Part shown: positions 1-6,663 of the stretch, piece after piece
How the letters are laid out: each line of letters opens with the position of its first letter
Position numbering within the stretch: the first letter of the stretch is position 1
Assembly (NCBI GenBank): GCA_009668925.1
Contig: SBEK01000049.1
Coordinates: 1-22,172 of the forward strand
Origin: Deltaproteobacteria bacterium
GTDB lineage: Bacteria; Desulfobacterota; Syntrophia; Syntrophales; Smithellaceae
DNA length: 22,172 bases
Direction of reading: 5' to 3'
Position numbers and translations under genes: made by a program
Notes under the pieces: model-generated
What the model was told of the DNA's origin: nothing
The model's database searches: none
The model's input: only the letters and a program-made list of their open reading frames with translations

Positions 1-54
1 ATCATTGAAGATGCGGGGTAGGTTCACCCCGATGCCTCCGATAGGCTCAATGAT
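1..54. other. Structured palindromic sequence at window edge
   Basis: An 8-bp outer stem (ATCATTGA at 1-8 with TCAATGAT at 47-54) encloses two smaller hairpins: CGGGGT/ACCCCG (14-19 with 26-31) and GCCT/AGGC (34-37 with 43-46). Together they would fold as a three-way junction. The element may continue to the left of the window, so its nature is open: it could be the 3' end of an RNA, a REP-like repeat or a cruciform. No coding frame is supported here. Confidence 0.35.
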
Positions 55-85
55 CGATGCAGTGTCCAATCAGTCCAAGAGAGAT

Positions 86-113
86 TTGACATTTAAGTAA
101 AAAGGGATAAAAT
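86..113 (+). promoter_or_regulatory. Sigma70-type promoter
   Basis: TTGACA (86-91), a 16-base spacer and TAAAAT (108-113) form a near-consensus housekeeping promoter. Transcription would start near 119-121, about 210 bases before the universal stress protein gene. It would therefore make either a long leader or a separate small RNA. Confidence 0.65.
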
Positions 114-119
114 TATATC

Positions 120-232
120 CAAAATCGGCATCGTCACGAGGTTAACGATAAATTGAGACCCTTTTTAAAACGGTGATGCCATGAGAAGATTATTGAATCC
201 CCGCGTGTCGGCAAGAGTGCGGGGATTTGTGT
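120..232 (+). ncRNA. Candidate small RNA or attenuated leader upstream of usp
   Basis: The predicted transcript begins just after the promoter at 86-113. It contains a 9-bp stem (127-135 with 172-180, including two G-U pairs) that closes over a long loop, and then the terminator-like hairpin at 196-227. The segment CCCTTTTT (159-166) complements AAAAAGGG (99-106), but the latter lies mostly upstream of the likely start. The arrangement promoter, structured region, terminator, gene fits either an independent sRNA or transcription attenuation of the stress-protein gene at 328. No known RNA family was recognised. Confidence 0.4.
196..232 (+). terminator. Intrinsic terminator/attenuator upstream of usp
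   Basis: AATCCCCGC (196-204) pairs perfectly with GCGGGGATT (219-227), with a 14-base loop, and is followed by a T-rich TGTGTTTTG. It lies inside the open 5' extension of the stress-protein reading frame. That is one reason to place the start of that gene downstream at 328. Confidence 0.6.
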
Positions 233-327
233 TTTGGGCAATCCGCAAACCAATCAATCGTCTGACGGGTATATTTTTGAATGAGTCAATAGCATTTGGT
301 TTTTACAACAAGGAAAGGAGGCTAAAA

Positions 328-750
328 ATGTTTAAAAAGATTTTGGTTCCTCTGGATGGTTCTGAGGTTGCGGAAAGCATTCTGCCCCAGGTTGAGAATT
401 TAGCCAAGATACATGATGCCGAAGTCATCCTTATCCGCGTGGCCTTCTCCCATGCCCTGACGAATGAGAAACTCGCGGAACGTGAGGAACAAGCGGTTAC
501 GGATGCCAAGGACTATCTCACTGGAGTGGAGAAAATATTCAAAAGCGCGGGCGTCAAGGTTTCTTCACTGACTCCCTGCGGTCATGCCGCCGAAAAAATT
601 GTCGAACACGCCAGGATCACTAATTGTGACCTGATCGTGATGTCGACGCACGGACGATCGGGCCTCGGCCAGTTTGTTTTGGGCAGCATTGCCATTAAAG
701 TGCTCCATGTGGCAACGGTTCCCGTCCTTTTATACAGAATCAGTAAATAA
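328..750 (+). CDS. Universal stress protein (UspA family)
   Basis: This 140-residue protein is a single-domain universal stress protein, a cytoplasmic alpha/beta nucleotide-binding fold whose members help cells survive stress or growth arrest. It starts with the typical KKILVPLDGSE strand. Near the C-terminus it carries the ATP-binding signature in the form STHGRSG followed by LGS (about residues 107-120), so it probably belongs to the ATP-binding branch. The start at 328 is chosen because a strong AAGGAGG-like site (AGGAAAGGAGG, 311-321) sits just before it. The longer open frame from 181 runs through a terminator hairpin and has no family similarity. The gene is followed after 43 bases by the YbaK-type gene, probably in one transcript. 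The upstream terminator suggests possible attenuation. The exact cellular role cannot be read from sequence. Confidence 0.93.
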   Translation: MFKKILVPLDGSEVAESILPQVENLAKIHDAEVILIRVAFSHALTNEKLAEREEQAVTDAKDYLTGVEKIFKSAGVKVSSLTPCGHAAEKIVEHARITNCDLIVMSTHGRSGLGQFVLGSIAIKVLHVATVPVLLYRISK

Positions 751-793
751 GGTTCTGACTCAACTCACCGGCAAGGTTAAAAGGAGGTTTTTT

Positions 794-1252
794 ATGCCAT
801 CTCGAAAATTGAAAGAGTTTTTGGACAGCCAGGCGGTCAAATACCTGAAAATTGCGCATTCACCAGCCTATACGGCCCGGGAAGTTGCTCAGTCTTTGCA
901 CATCAAGGGGCATAAGGTGGCCAAGACCGTTATTGTCTTTATTGAGGGAAAGATGGCCATGGCCGTCATGCCGGCCAACCGCTCCATCGATTTCGACCGC
1001 TTTAAGAAGGAAATCGGCGCGCAGGAAATCAAACTCGCTTCCGAAGGACAATTCAAGGATATGTTTCCGGATTGCGAGGTCGGGGCCATGCCGCCTTTCG
1101 GCAACCTGTATGGAATGGACGTCTATGTGGACCGGCACCTGACCGACGATGAAGAAATGTTTTTCAATGCCTGCTCCCATTCGGAACTAATCCGGATGTC
1201 TTACCAGGACTTTGAGAAACTCGTGAAGCCCAGGGTCGTAGTCCTTACCTGA
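794..1252 (+). CDS. YbaK/EbsC-family aminoacyl-tRNA deacylase
   Basis: This 152-residue protein has the YbaK/ProX-like editing fold. Family members hydrolyse mischarged tRNAs (for example Cys-tRNA-Pro or Ala-tRNA-Pro) in the cytoplasm. Recognisable features are the segment HSPAYTAREVAQSLHIKG (about residues 22-39), the conserved lysine context HKVAKTVIV, the MAVMPANRSID segment, and the VGAMPPFGN motif (about 97-105) near the substrate pocket. The start at 794 follows AAGGAGG (781-787). The frame open from 674 only overlaps the previous gene and is not used. The substrate class is not determinable here: stand-alone proteins of this type differ in tRNA specificity. It is probably co-transcribed with the stress protein and ends before the hairpin at 1278. 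Confidence 0.9.
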   Translation: MPSRKLKEFLDSQAVKYLKIAHSPAYTAREVAQSLHIKGHKVAKTVIVFIEGKMAMAVMPANRSIDFDRFKKEIGAQEIKLASEGQFKDMFPDCEVGAMPPFGNLYGMDVYVDRHLTDDEEMFFNACSHSELIRMSYQDFEKLVKPRVVVLT

Positions 1253-1277
1253 GGGAGCTTCCTCTTTTTTCTTCATG

Positions 1278-1310
1278 AATGGCACCGGAGGAATCAAAAC
1301 GGTGCCATTT
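1278..1310 (+). terminator. Hairpin downstream of the YbaK-type gene
   Basis: AATGGCACCG (1278-1287) and CGGTGCCATT (1300-1309) form a perfect 10-bp stem with a 12-base loop, 25 bases after the stop codon. The following T-tract is weak (TTTAAATCC). It is a likely but not ideal intrinsic terminator. Confidence 0.55.
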
Positions 1311-1954
1311 AAATCCTATTGTCGGCCAAACAATGAGTCAGGACACTTGATTCGGTCAAGTAAGACCCGCTCGTCGCCGTTTTAAACAGTCATTCACAAT
1401 ATCAGACCCTTTCAAAGTTATCTTGTTGCCGGTGAACCGCTGGCGAGGCAGACGTATTCTGGACAGCGTCTGCCGCGTCAGTTGCCGGCGAGGACGCTTC
1501 ATCTTCACAAGGCGTCTGCTTTTTCAAGGCGACTGACCCGTGTGTCTTAGTCCCATCAAGTCTTTTCGGCTGAGATGTCCAGTGCAATCTTGTTCTTTGC
1601 ACCGACTCCTCATGGCCGGTCCCCTTCGCGGACTCAGCGACGAAGACGACGGAACAAGGGACCATTGGGAACGACCGCGCCGGCCATAAATCCGCCGCTG
1701 GAAACACTGGACATTGTAGATAAACAGATGGTAAGGATCGTCGCGGAATCAGGAGAGGAAGAAATCGCAGCGGAAGAGAGCTTTGACAGAGGCGATGAAT
1801 GATCATGTCGCGCCCCTCTCGGGGCCGTCCGTCGGCTCCATGGAAATGATCGGTGAGACCGCTCAGCGATTAAGAAGAAGCCGATCCTGATGTTCTCCAT
1901 CCGGTTTCATTCGGATGAGCGTTCGGAAAAAGCTGACAGAAAGGAATTTGAAAT
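1311..1954. other. Gene-free stretch holding a decayed MutS fragment
   Basis: No intact gene is supported here. The part at 1557-1684 is a decayed MutS-like fragment listed separately. A short hairpin (GCCCC 1812-1816 with GGGGC 1821-1825) lies upstream of the Fe-S gene that starts at 1955. The remaining open frames on both strands show no family resemblance and look accidental. Confidence 0.5.
1557..1684 (-). pseudogene. Remnant of a second MutS-like ATPase gene
   Basis: Read on the minus strand, this piece matches the Walker B/H-loop region of the intact MutS-like gene at 3676-5508. One frame gives PCSVVF...GTGHEESVQRTR, against PYSIVFFDEFANGTDHEESVKRTK in the intact protein (about residues 478-501). 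At the DNA level, TTTTCGGCTGAGAT (1563-1576) matches the intact copy near 3978-3991 exactly, and the similarity continues to about 1684. Relative to the intact copy, two single-base deletions shift the frame just after the HEESV motif. The DE of Walker B is changed to AE. No N-terminal or C-terminal part was found. It is therefore a small decayed duplicate, oriented opposite to the adjacent Fe-S gene. Confidence 0.75.
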
Positions 1955-3070
1955 ATGGAAAACGTTTGGGAAAGACTCCGGCAAAAGCTTGATGGAATGA
2001 CGAAAGGCTATCCGAAGACGGAAAACGGGGCCGAACTGGTCTTTTTGAAAAAGATCTTTACGGAGGAGGACGCGGAGTTCTTCATCCGGTTCAAGTCCGG
2101 CCTGCAAAGCGTGGAGGCGGTGGCGGAGCACTATGGGATGACCCCGGGAGAGGCCGAGGCCAGGCTGGAGGACATGTCGAAGAAGCACCTGATGTACTGG
2201 GAGCGCAGCGGCCTTTCCAAGAAGTACCGCATCGTCCCCTACATTCATGGCCTCTGGGAGTTCAATGTGGACAGTATCGATGCCACCGACGCCAAGAACA
2301 TGGGAACGCTCTACGTGAGCGGGTTTGCGAAGTCCTTCATGGACTACCGGCTTCCGATGTCGAGAGTGGTGCCGATCCGCGCCGATATCGTGAAGGACAG
2401 GAAGCTCCTGCCGGGGGATGATTATGCCGCCGCCATCCTGAAGCAGGACCTTATTGTCGCCAGCGACTGCGCCTGCCGAAGAGTGGCCCTGCACGCCAAG
2501 AAGCGCTGCAACTGCGCGGATGACCTGAACGTCTGTTACTATTTCGGCCAGACGGCGGATTATTATCTGGAGAACAAGATCGGCCATCCCCGGATCGTGA
2601 GCAAGGACGAGATGTTCGACCGGGTCAGAAAGAGCGAGGCGGCCGGCAACTATCTGTGCTGCGGCCACACGCGGGAGATCCAGGGCCTCTGCAACTGCGC
2701 CAAGTGCCACTGCGGTTTCCTGATGGCCGCCAAGATCAGCCTGGGTTCCAGCTTCGAGAACTGGAGCAATTACATCTGCGTCAAGGACGACGCTCTCTGC
2801 ATCGACTGCGGTGCCTGCATCGAACGCTGTCCTATGAAGAATATGAAGGCCGCTGAGAACGGCAAAGTCGAGTACGGAAGCAAAAGGTGCATGGGGTGCG
2901 GCCTCTGCGTAACGACCTGCCCCTCGCAGGCGCTCATTCTGGAAAGAAAGCCCGATCATAAGCTGACCTTCGCCCAGGACGAGAAGTTTTATGATATGTG
3001 CGATCGGATGGGCGCGGAGCGAATCGCCATCGACCGCGAAAGGGCCGCCGCACGACTGGCGAACAAGTAA
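1955..3070 (+). CDS. Winged-helix/4Fe-4S dicluster protein (paralogue 1)
   Basis: This 371-residue cysteine-rich protein is paralogous to the two minus-strand proteins at 5555-6631 and 6664-7770. Residues about 30-105 look like a winged-helix module (SVEAVAEHYGMTPGEAEARL, then a wing and a conserved PYIHGLWEF). A middle region carries its own cysteines: 172, 174, 185, 187, 194 and then CNCAKCHC (246-253). The C-terminus has two classical ferredoxin motifs: C282/285/288/292 followed by P, and C312/315/318/322 followed by P. These should hold two 4Fe-4S clusters, with the middle cysteines perhaps binding another metal centre. Family members are usually annotated only as 4Fe-4S ferredoxins, and the physiological partner is unknown. 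The start at 1955 has an upstream AAAGGAA site. It is followed after 16 bases by hypA, so the two are probably co-transcribed. Unlike its paralogues it has extra cysteines (235 and 236) after the middle region. Confidence 0.85.
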   Translation: MENVWERLRQKLDGMTKGYPKTENGAELVFLKKIFTEEDAEFFIRFKSGLQSVEAVAEHYGMTPGEAEARLEDMSKKHLMYWERSGLSKKYRIVPYIHGLWEFNVDSIDATDAKNMGTLYVSGFAKSFMDYRLPMSRVVPIRADIVKDRKLLPGDDYAAAILKQDLIVASDCACRRVALHAKKRCNCADDLNVCYYFGQTADYYLENKIGHPRIVSKDEMFDRVRKSEAAGNYLCCGHTREIQGLCNCAKCHCGFLMAAKISLGSSFENWSNYICVKDDALCIDCGACIERCPMKNMKAAENGKVEYGSKRCMGCGLCVTTCPSQALILERKPDHKLTFAQDEKFYDMCDRMGAERIAIDRERAAARLANK

Positions 3071-3086
3071 GGATTAGAAAACCGCC

Positions 3087-3443
3087 ATGCATGAACTCCC
3101 GATCACGAAGAGCATTCTCGACTGGGCATGCCTCTATGCGGAAAAGGCGAAGGCTCGGAAAGTCGTCACGATTGTGCTGGAGATCGGAGTCCTCAGGGAC
3201 CTGAAGGAGGAATGGCTTCTGCGTTATTTCCGCTATATCAGCCGCGATACCATCGCCGCGGAAGCGGAAATTCTGGTCATCAAGGTCCCGCTCACCTGTC
3301 GTTGCCTGAACTGCAAAGAGGTCTTCTCCGTGGACGTGGATCAGCTGACCGACGAGAATATCCTGTGCCCGGTCTGTCATGAGCGCCGCTATGAAATCGA
3401 AACGGGAACGGAATTCAGCATCCAGGGGATCGAGGTGGTCTAA
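3087..3443 (+). CDS. hypA: HypA-type nickel metallochaperone
   Basis: This 118-residue protein matches HypA/HybF, which delivers nickel to [NiFe]-hydrogenase, and in some species to urease, together with HypB. It begins MHE, the N-terminal His2/Glu3 nickel-binding site. It carries the structural zinc site as two CxxC pairs (C73/C76 and C94/C97) and ends in the usual GTEFSIQGIEVV-like strand. The length is normal for the family. No hydrogenase, urease, hypB or other hyp gene lies in this window, so this is a stand-alone copy. The 16-base spacing from the Fe-S gene suggests shared transcription. It may serve a distant hydrogenase or be specialised for a local metalloprotein. The family assignment is firm and the client is unknown. 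Confidence 0.9.
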   Translation: MHELPITKSILDWACLYAEKAKARKVVTIVLEIGVLRDLKEEWLLRYFRYISRDTIAAEAEILVIKVPLTCRCLNCKEVFSVDVDQLTDENILCPVCHERRYEIETGTEFSIQGIEVV

Positions 3444-3448
3444 GCCTG

Positions 3449-3469
3449 CGGGCGGTCACCCTGCGCCCG
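3449..3469 (+). terminator. Possible terminator hairpin after hypA
   Basis: CGGGCG (3449-3454) pairs with CGCCCG (3464-3469), six bases after the hypA stop codon. The following sequence (GTTCGTTTG) is only mildly T-rich. A second small stem (CCCGGA/TCCGGG, 3542-3562) lies further down. Nothing else was recognised between hypA and the convergent gene ending at 3676. Confidence 0.35.
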
Positions 3470-3675
3470 GGTTCGTTTGAACTTACTGCCCTAATCGAGA
3501 ATTCAGGCTTCCTTCCCAGCCCGCGCGTCCGTTTTCATCATCCCGGACCTGTTGACTCCGGGTGTTGGTGCCGCTTGAGCCGTGACCGGGAAGGAGGGGA
3601 TGCTGATCAGCGATGGTGTTGACGCAACATTTTCCGGTGTGAACATTTTTTTTCGCCAGGGAGACGGCCGGGCGT

Positions 3676-5508
3676 TTAGCGTTTCACCTTATCCTCTGAA
3701 ACGTCGGCTTCAACTCTCGTATCTTCAATCGGGTAGGCACCCCGGGCGATTTCTTCCAGCAGGTACGTGTGCAGTGCTTCAGCAGTAATGCCCATCGCTT
3801 CCGCCTGAACATGGCCGTAGCTTTTTTCCTGGGCATTTCTTAAGATTCTGTATGTCGTTTCCATGCCGTTTTCGTTTTGCCGGACTTCCGCGCCCAGATT
3901 GACGGCCCCCGTCAGTTCTCTCGCTTCGACCAGACCGGCGATTTCATGCTTGTGCGTTGTGAAATAGGCCGTCACGCCTTTTCGGCTGAGATAATCCAGC
4001 ACAATCTTCGTTCTTTTTACCGACTCTTCATGATCGGTGCCGTTGGCGAACTCGTCGAAGAAAACGATGGAATAGGGCGTCATGCGGGGCTGGCCCGGCT
4101 CCGGCCGGGAGAATTGAGCGATGCGCTTCAATTCCGTCAGATATAAACCCGTTCCTTCCGCGGTATTGTCCTGCGTGTTGAAGGAAGTGAAGATCGCATC
4201 GATGAGACTGAGGCAGGCCTTGGCGCAAGGCAACCCCAGGCCCAGATGGGCGAGCCAGTACATCTGCCCCACCTGTCGGATGTAAGTTGTCTTGCCGCCG
4301 TTGTTGGGTCCTGTGATGACGAAGAGATTATGATGCTTATCCGAAATGATGTCGTTCGGGATGATGCGGTCGGCCGGGAGTCTTCCCATCAGCGATGTGT
4401 TGCAGGCGCCGCTAATGGCCGCCCTGATCTCTCTTTTTTCCAGCATGGCGGGCTGGGTTACCGTAAACCCGTCCGCTGTCCATTTTCTCTGCAAAGCCGC
4501 GGCTCCGAGATAGAAACCAAGCTCCGGGGACAAGTCGCCGATCTCCGGTTTCGGAATCCGCGAATACACGGCTTCATTGACGAGCAAAAGCCAGTATTCG
4601 ATTAAATCCCCGTAGCGCTTGCGTTCATCTTTCCCCCACTTTTCCAGTTTTATCCCGCTCACATTAAAGCTGAACATTTCCTTGTGCCAGATATCCAGTT
4701 TGGACTTCATGGTCTTAAGCAGATGGAGCGCTCTGGCCTCATCGTTGATGAAGTGTCTGTAAGGTTCTTCGGAGAGCATTTTTTCCGTGGCGTTAAGAAG
4801 AACGCGATTGCCCCGGTAGAACTCCCGCCTCGATCCCACCGGACTGATGGAGTTCAGGTAATCCATGTTGTCGTCAATGGCGTCGCCCAGTCCATAAGGA
4901 AGATATATCTCTTCTATGAATTTTTCCGCATCACGGAATTTCTCATCCGCATCGAATCGGGCGCCCAGATCCCTGATGCGTTTCAGCCGGTTGGAAGCGG
5001 GCTTGCGCATTTTGCGGATGCTGCCGATGAACAAAACGATGTTGGCTGCGTCCTGCAGTGGTTTCAGGCCATTGATGGCGCTCCGAAACCGCTCATCGTA
5101 AAGGCAGGTATCGAGAGCGGACTTAACGGCCAGGACCTGATGCCATAATTCGGCGTCGTCTTGCAGCTCGGAGATGACCTTCTGTCTTTCCACAATCTCG
5201 TCGCGGTCGGCGGCGGGGTAATGAAACAGATCGTCGATGTATTCTTTATCGCTCACTTTGCTTTTTTCGTAAGGCCGGGGGATGGCGGCGAAAACCTGAT
5301 CGCGGACGGCCCCGATATCCAGGTCATTAAAGGCCTCTTGATTGGAGCGAACCAACCTGCCGGTTTCTTCTTCCAGCGGTCCACGGCTGTTTTGACGCGC
5401 GCGCGCCTCTCCTCGTTCCAGAGCATAGATGTCCTCGCGGGGTGTGAATCCTTTGAGGTAGTCCATGATGCGGCAGGCCGTTTTTTCAAAAGTCTGTTTC
5501 AAGGTCAT
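3676..5508 (-). CDS. MutS-family ATPase lacking mismatch-recognition domain
   Basis: This 610-residue protein has the C-terminal ABC-type ATPase of the MutS family. It shows Walker A GPNNGGKTT (400-408), the MutS-type segment TSFNTQDNTAEGTGLYLTELKRI (441-463, split here only for reference), Walker B IVFFDE (481-486), the DHEESV stretch, and the switch histidines TTHKHEI (517-523). The N-terminal half is mostly helical. It lacks the mismatch-binding FxE region of true MutS and is shorter than MutS (about 850 residues). It also shows no Smr nuclease domain as in MutS2. The gene follows the two minus-strand Fe-S proteins, 46 bases after the second one, so it is the third gene of that operon. That partnership is unusual and no function can be assigned: conformational work on DNA, RNA or a protein complex are all possible. 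The start at 5508 has only a distant AAGGAG. Confidence 0.85.
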   Translation of the reverse strand: MTLKQTFEKTACRIMDYLKGFTPREDIYALERGEARARQNSRGPLEEETGRLVRSNQEAFNDLDIGAVRDQVFAAIPRPYEKSKVSDKEYIDDLFHYPAADRDEIVERQKVISELQDDAELWHQVLAVKSALDTCLYDERFRSAINGLKPLQDAANIVLFIGSIRKMRKPASNRLKRIRDLGARFDADEKFRDAEKFIEEIYLPYGLGDAIDDNMDYLNSISPVGSRREFYRGNRVLLNATEKMLSEEPYRHFINDEARALHLLKTMKSKLDIWHKEMFSFNVSGIKLEKWGKDERKRYGDLIEYWLLLVNEAVYSRIPKPEIGDLSPELGFYLGAAALQRKWTADGFTVTQPAMLEKREIRAAISGACNTSLMGRLPADRIIPNDIISDKHHNLFVITGPNNGGKTTYIRQVGQMYWLAHLGLGLPCAKACLSLIDAIFTSFNTQDNTAEGTGLYLTELKRIAQFSRPEPGQPRMTPYSIVFFDEFANGTDHEESVKRTKIVLDYLSRKGVTAYFTTHKHEIAGLVEARELTGAVNLGAEVRQNENGMETTYRILRNAQEKSYGHVQAEAMGITAEALHTYLLEEIARGAYPIEDTRVEADVSEDKVKR

Positions 5509-5554
5509 GATGAACCGCTTATTCTCCTTTGCCGAACGGGCGGTGCCGCCGCTT

Positions 5555-6631
5555 TTATGTTTTTGAGGCCGCCATTTTCATCAGGTCTTTCGTGGTTGCC
5601 GGCGGGATCGGAATCTCTTCCTGCGGCGCCATGGCGATGGCGCCTGCAAAACAGCCGACGGCGCACACGCCGCAGCCGATGCAGCGGTCCGGGTCCATCA
5701 CGGGGATGCCGCCGGATATCGTCAGGGCCGCGGCAGGGCATCTTCCGATGCAGGTTTCGCAGCCGATGCAGAGATCCGGATCCATCCGGGGGTGGTAACC
5801 GGACTGCAGGTACCGCCCGGGTTTCGGCCTGCCCAGCGCATCCTTCATGATCATACAGTGGCAGCGGCAGCAGTTGCAGATGAAGTCCAGTTTCTGGGAA
5901 TTGAGCCCGGCGTGAACCAGTCCCGCCTCCGCGGCTGTCCGTAAAACCTTCTTGGCTTCTTCTTTGGTCAGCTGCCGCGCGACGCCCCGGTCGATGAAGA
6001 AACGGGCTCCGGACCCAAAAAGCATGCAGACTTCCATCGGCATGCCGCAGTCATCCTTTTCGTCGAGAAGCTTTGCTTCATGGCGGCAAAAGCAGGTGTA
6101 AACGCCGATCGTGTCGGCCTGGTCGATATAGGAATTCATCTGGCTGAACGGATGAATTTTTGATTCCGAGCGGATCGTCTCATTGATCGGAATCACGCGG
6201 TTCATGGAAAATGCCGCCTCGGCCGGCGGCGGATTATCCCGATCAAAAGCGTTTTTGTATGCATGAATCAGGCGGGCGATCCGCCGGTCTTTTTCGGTCC
6301 AGGTGCCGCGCGAAAACTGGAATTCAAAAATCCCGGGAACGAAGGGGACGGAGACATAATACCGGGTGCCGTCCTTGTCGACCGACAGGCACAGCAATTT
6401 GTCCGACAGGCCTTCGAGCACGGCCCGGGCATCTGCGGCGCTCCAGCCCAGGTTTTCCGCAACAGCCTGGGCCGTCATCTGCCGGGAAGTCATCGCCGCG
6501 GCCGCGGCCGCTTCCGCAGGCGTATACAACTCCTCGACCAGGTCATAAAATTCCGGAATATCTTTTCCCGGGTAGCGTCCTCCCAGGTCGGCCATTGTTT
6601 TGCACAGGTCTTTGTAGATGTCTTGTCTCAC
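5555..6631 (-). CDS. Winged-helix/4Fe-4S dicluster protein (paralogue 2)
   Basis: This 358-residue protein is the middle gene of the minus-strand operon. Residues about 35-105 form a winged-helix-like module ending in VPGIFEFQF, which is nearly the same in paralogue 3. The middle region has C180, C182, C195 and C202, followed by the cysteine knot CNCCRCHC (252-259). The C-terminus carries two 4Fe-4S motifs, C288/291/294/298 and C317/320/323/327. In the second motif the final cysteine is followed by F rather than the usual proline. The reading frame begins with GTG at 6631, preceded by GGAGAG five bases upstream. No ATG with a better site was seen. It lies 32 bases after the upstream paralogue. 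Electron transfer or redox/metal sensing is inferred from the clusters. The actual reaction is unknown. Confidence 0.85.
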   Translation of the reverse strand: MRQDIYKDLCKTMADLGGRYPGKDIPEFYDLVEELYTPAEAAAAAAMTSRQMTAQAVAENLGWSAADARAVLEGLSDKLLCLSVDKDGTRYYVSVPFVPGIFEFQFSRGTWTEKDRRIARLIHAYKNAFDRDNPPPAEAAFSMNRVIPINETIRSESKIHPFSQMNSYIDQADTIGVYTCFCRHEAKLLDEKDDCGMPMEVCMLFGSGARFFIDRGVARQLTKEEAKKVLRTAAEAGLVHAGLNSQKLDFICNCCRCHCMIMKDALGRPKPGRYLQSGYHPRMDPDLCIGCETCIGRCPAAALTISGGIPVMDPDRCIGCGVCAVGCFAGAIAMAPQEEIPIPPATTKDLMKMAASKT

Positions 6632-6663
6632 CCGTTCTCTCCGTCAAACTCATGCGCAGAGGT

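Noticed and set aside
181..327. N-terminal extension of the universal stress protein frame from an ATG at 181
   Set aside because: It runs through an intrinsic terminator hairpin, lacks family similarity, and a strong ribosome binding site precedes the ATG at 328.
1402..1806. 134-codon minus-strand frame as a real gene
   Set aside because: Only its middle matches a protein (the MutS-like ATPase), and that part has frame-shifting deletions, so it is a remnant.
1907..2959. 350-codon minus-strand frame opposite the first Fe-S protein
   Set aside because: It lies antisense to a gene with clear ferredoxin motifs and has a low-complexity, His/Val/Ala-rich composition typical of shadow frames.
3582..3788. 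Short plus-strand frame preceded by AAGGAGGGG
   Set aside because: The spacing to the ATG is too short, it overlaps the end of the MutS-like gene and the product is not recognisable.
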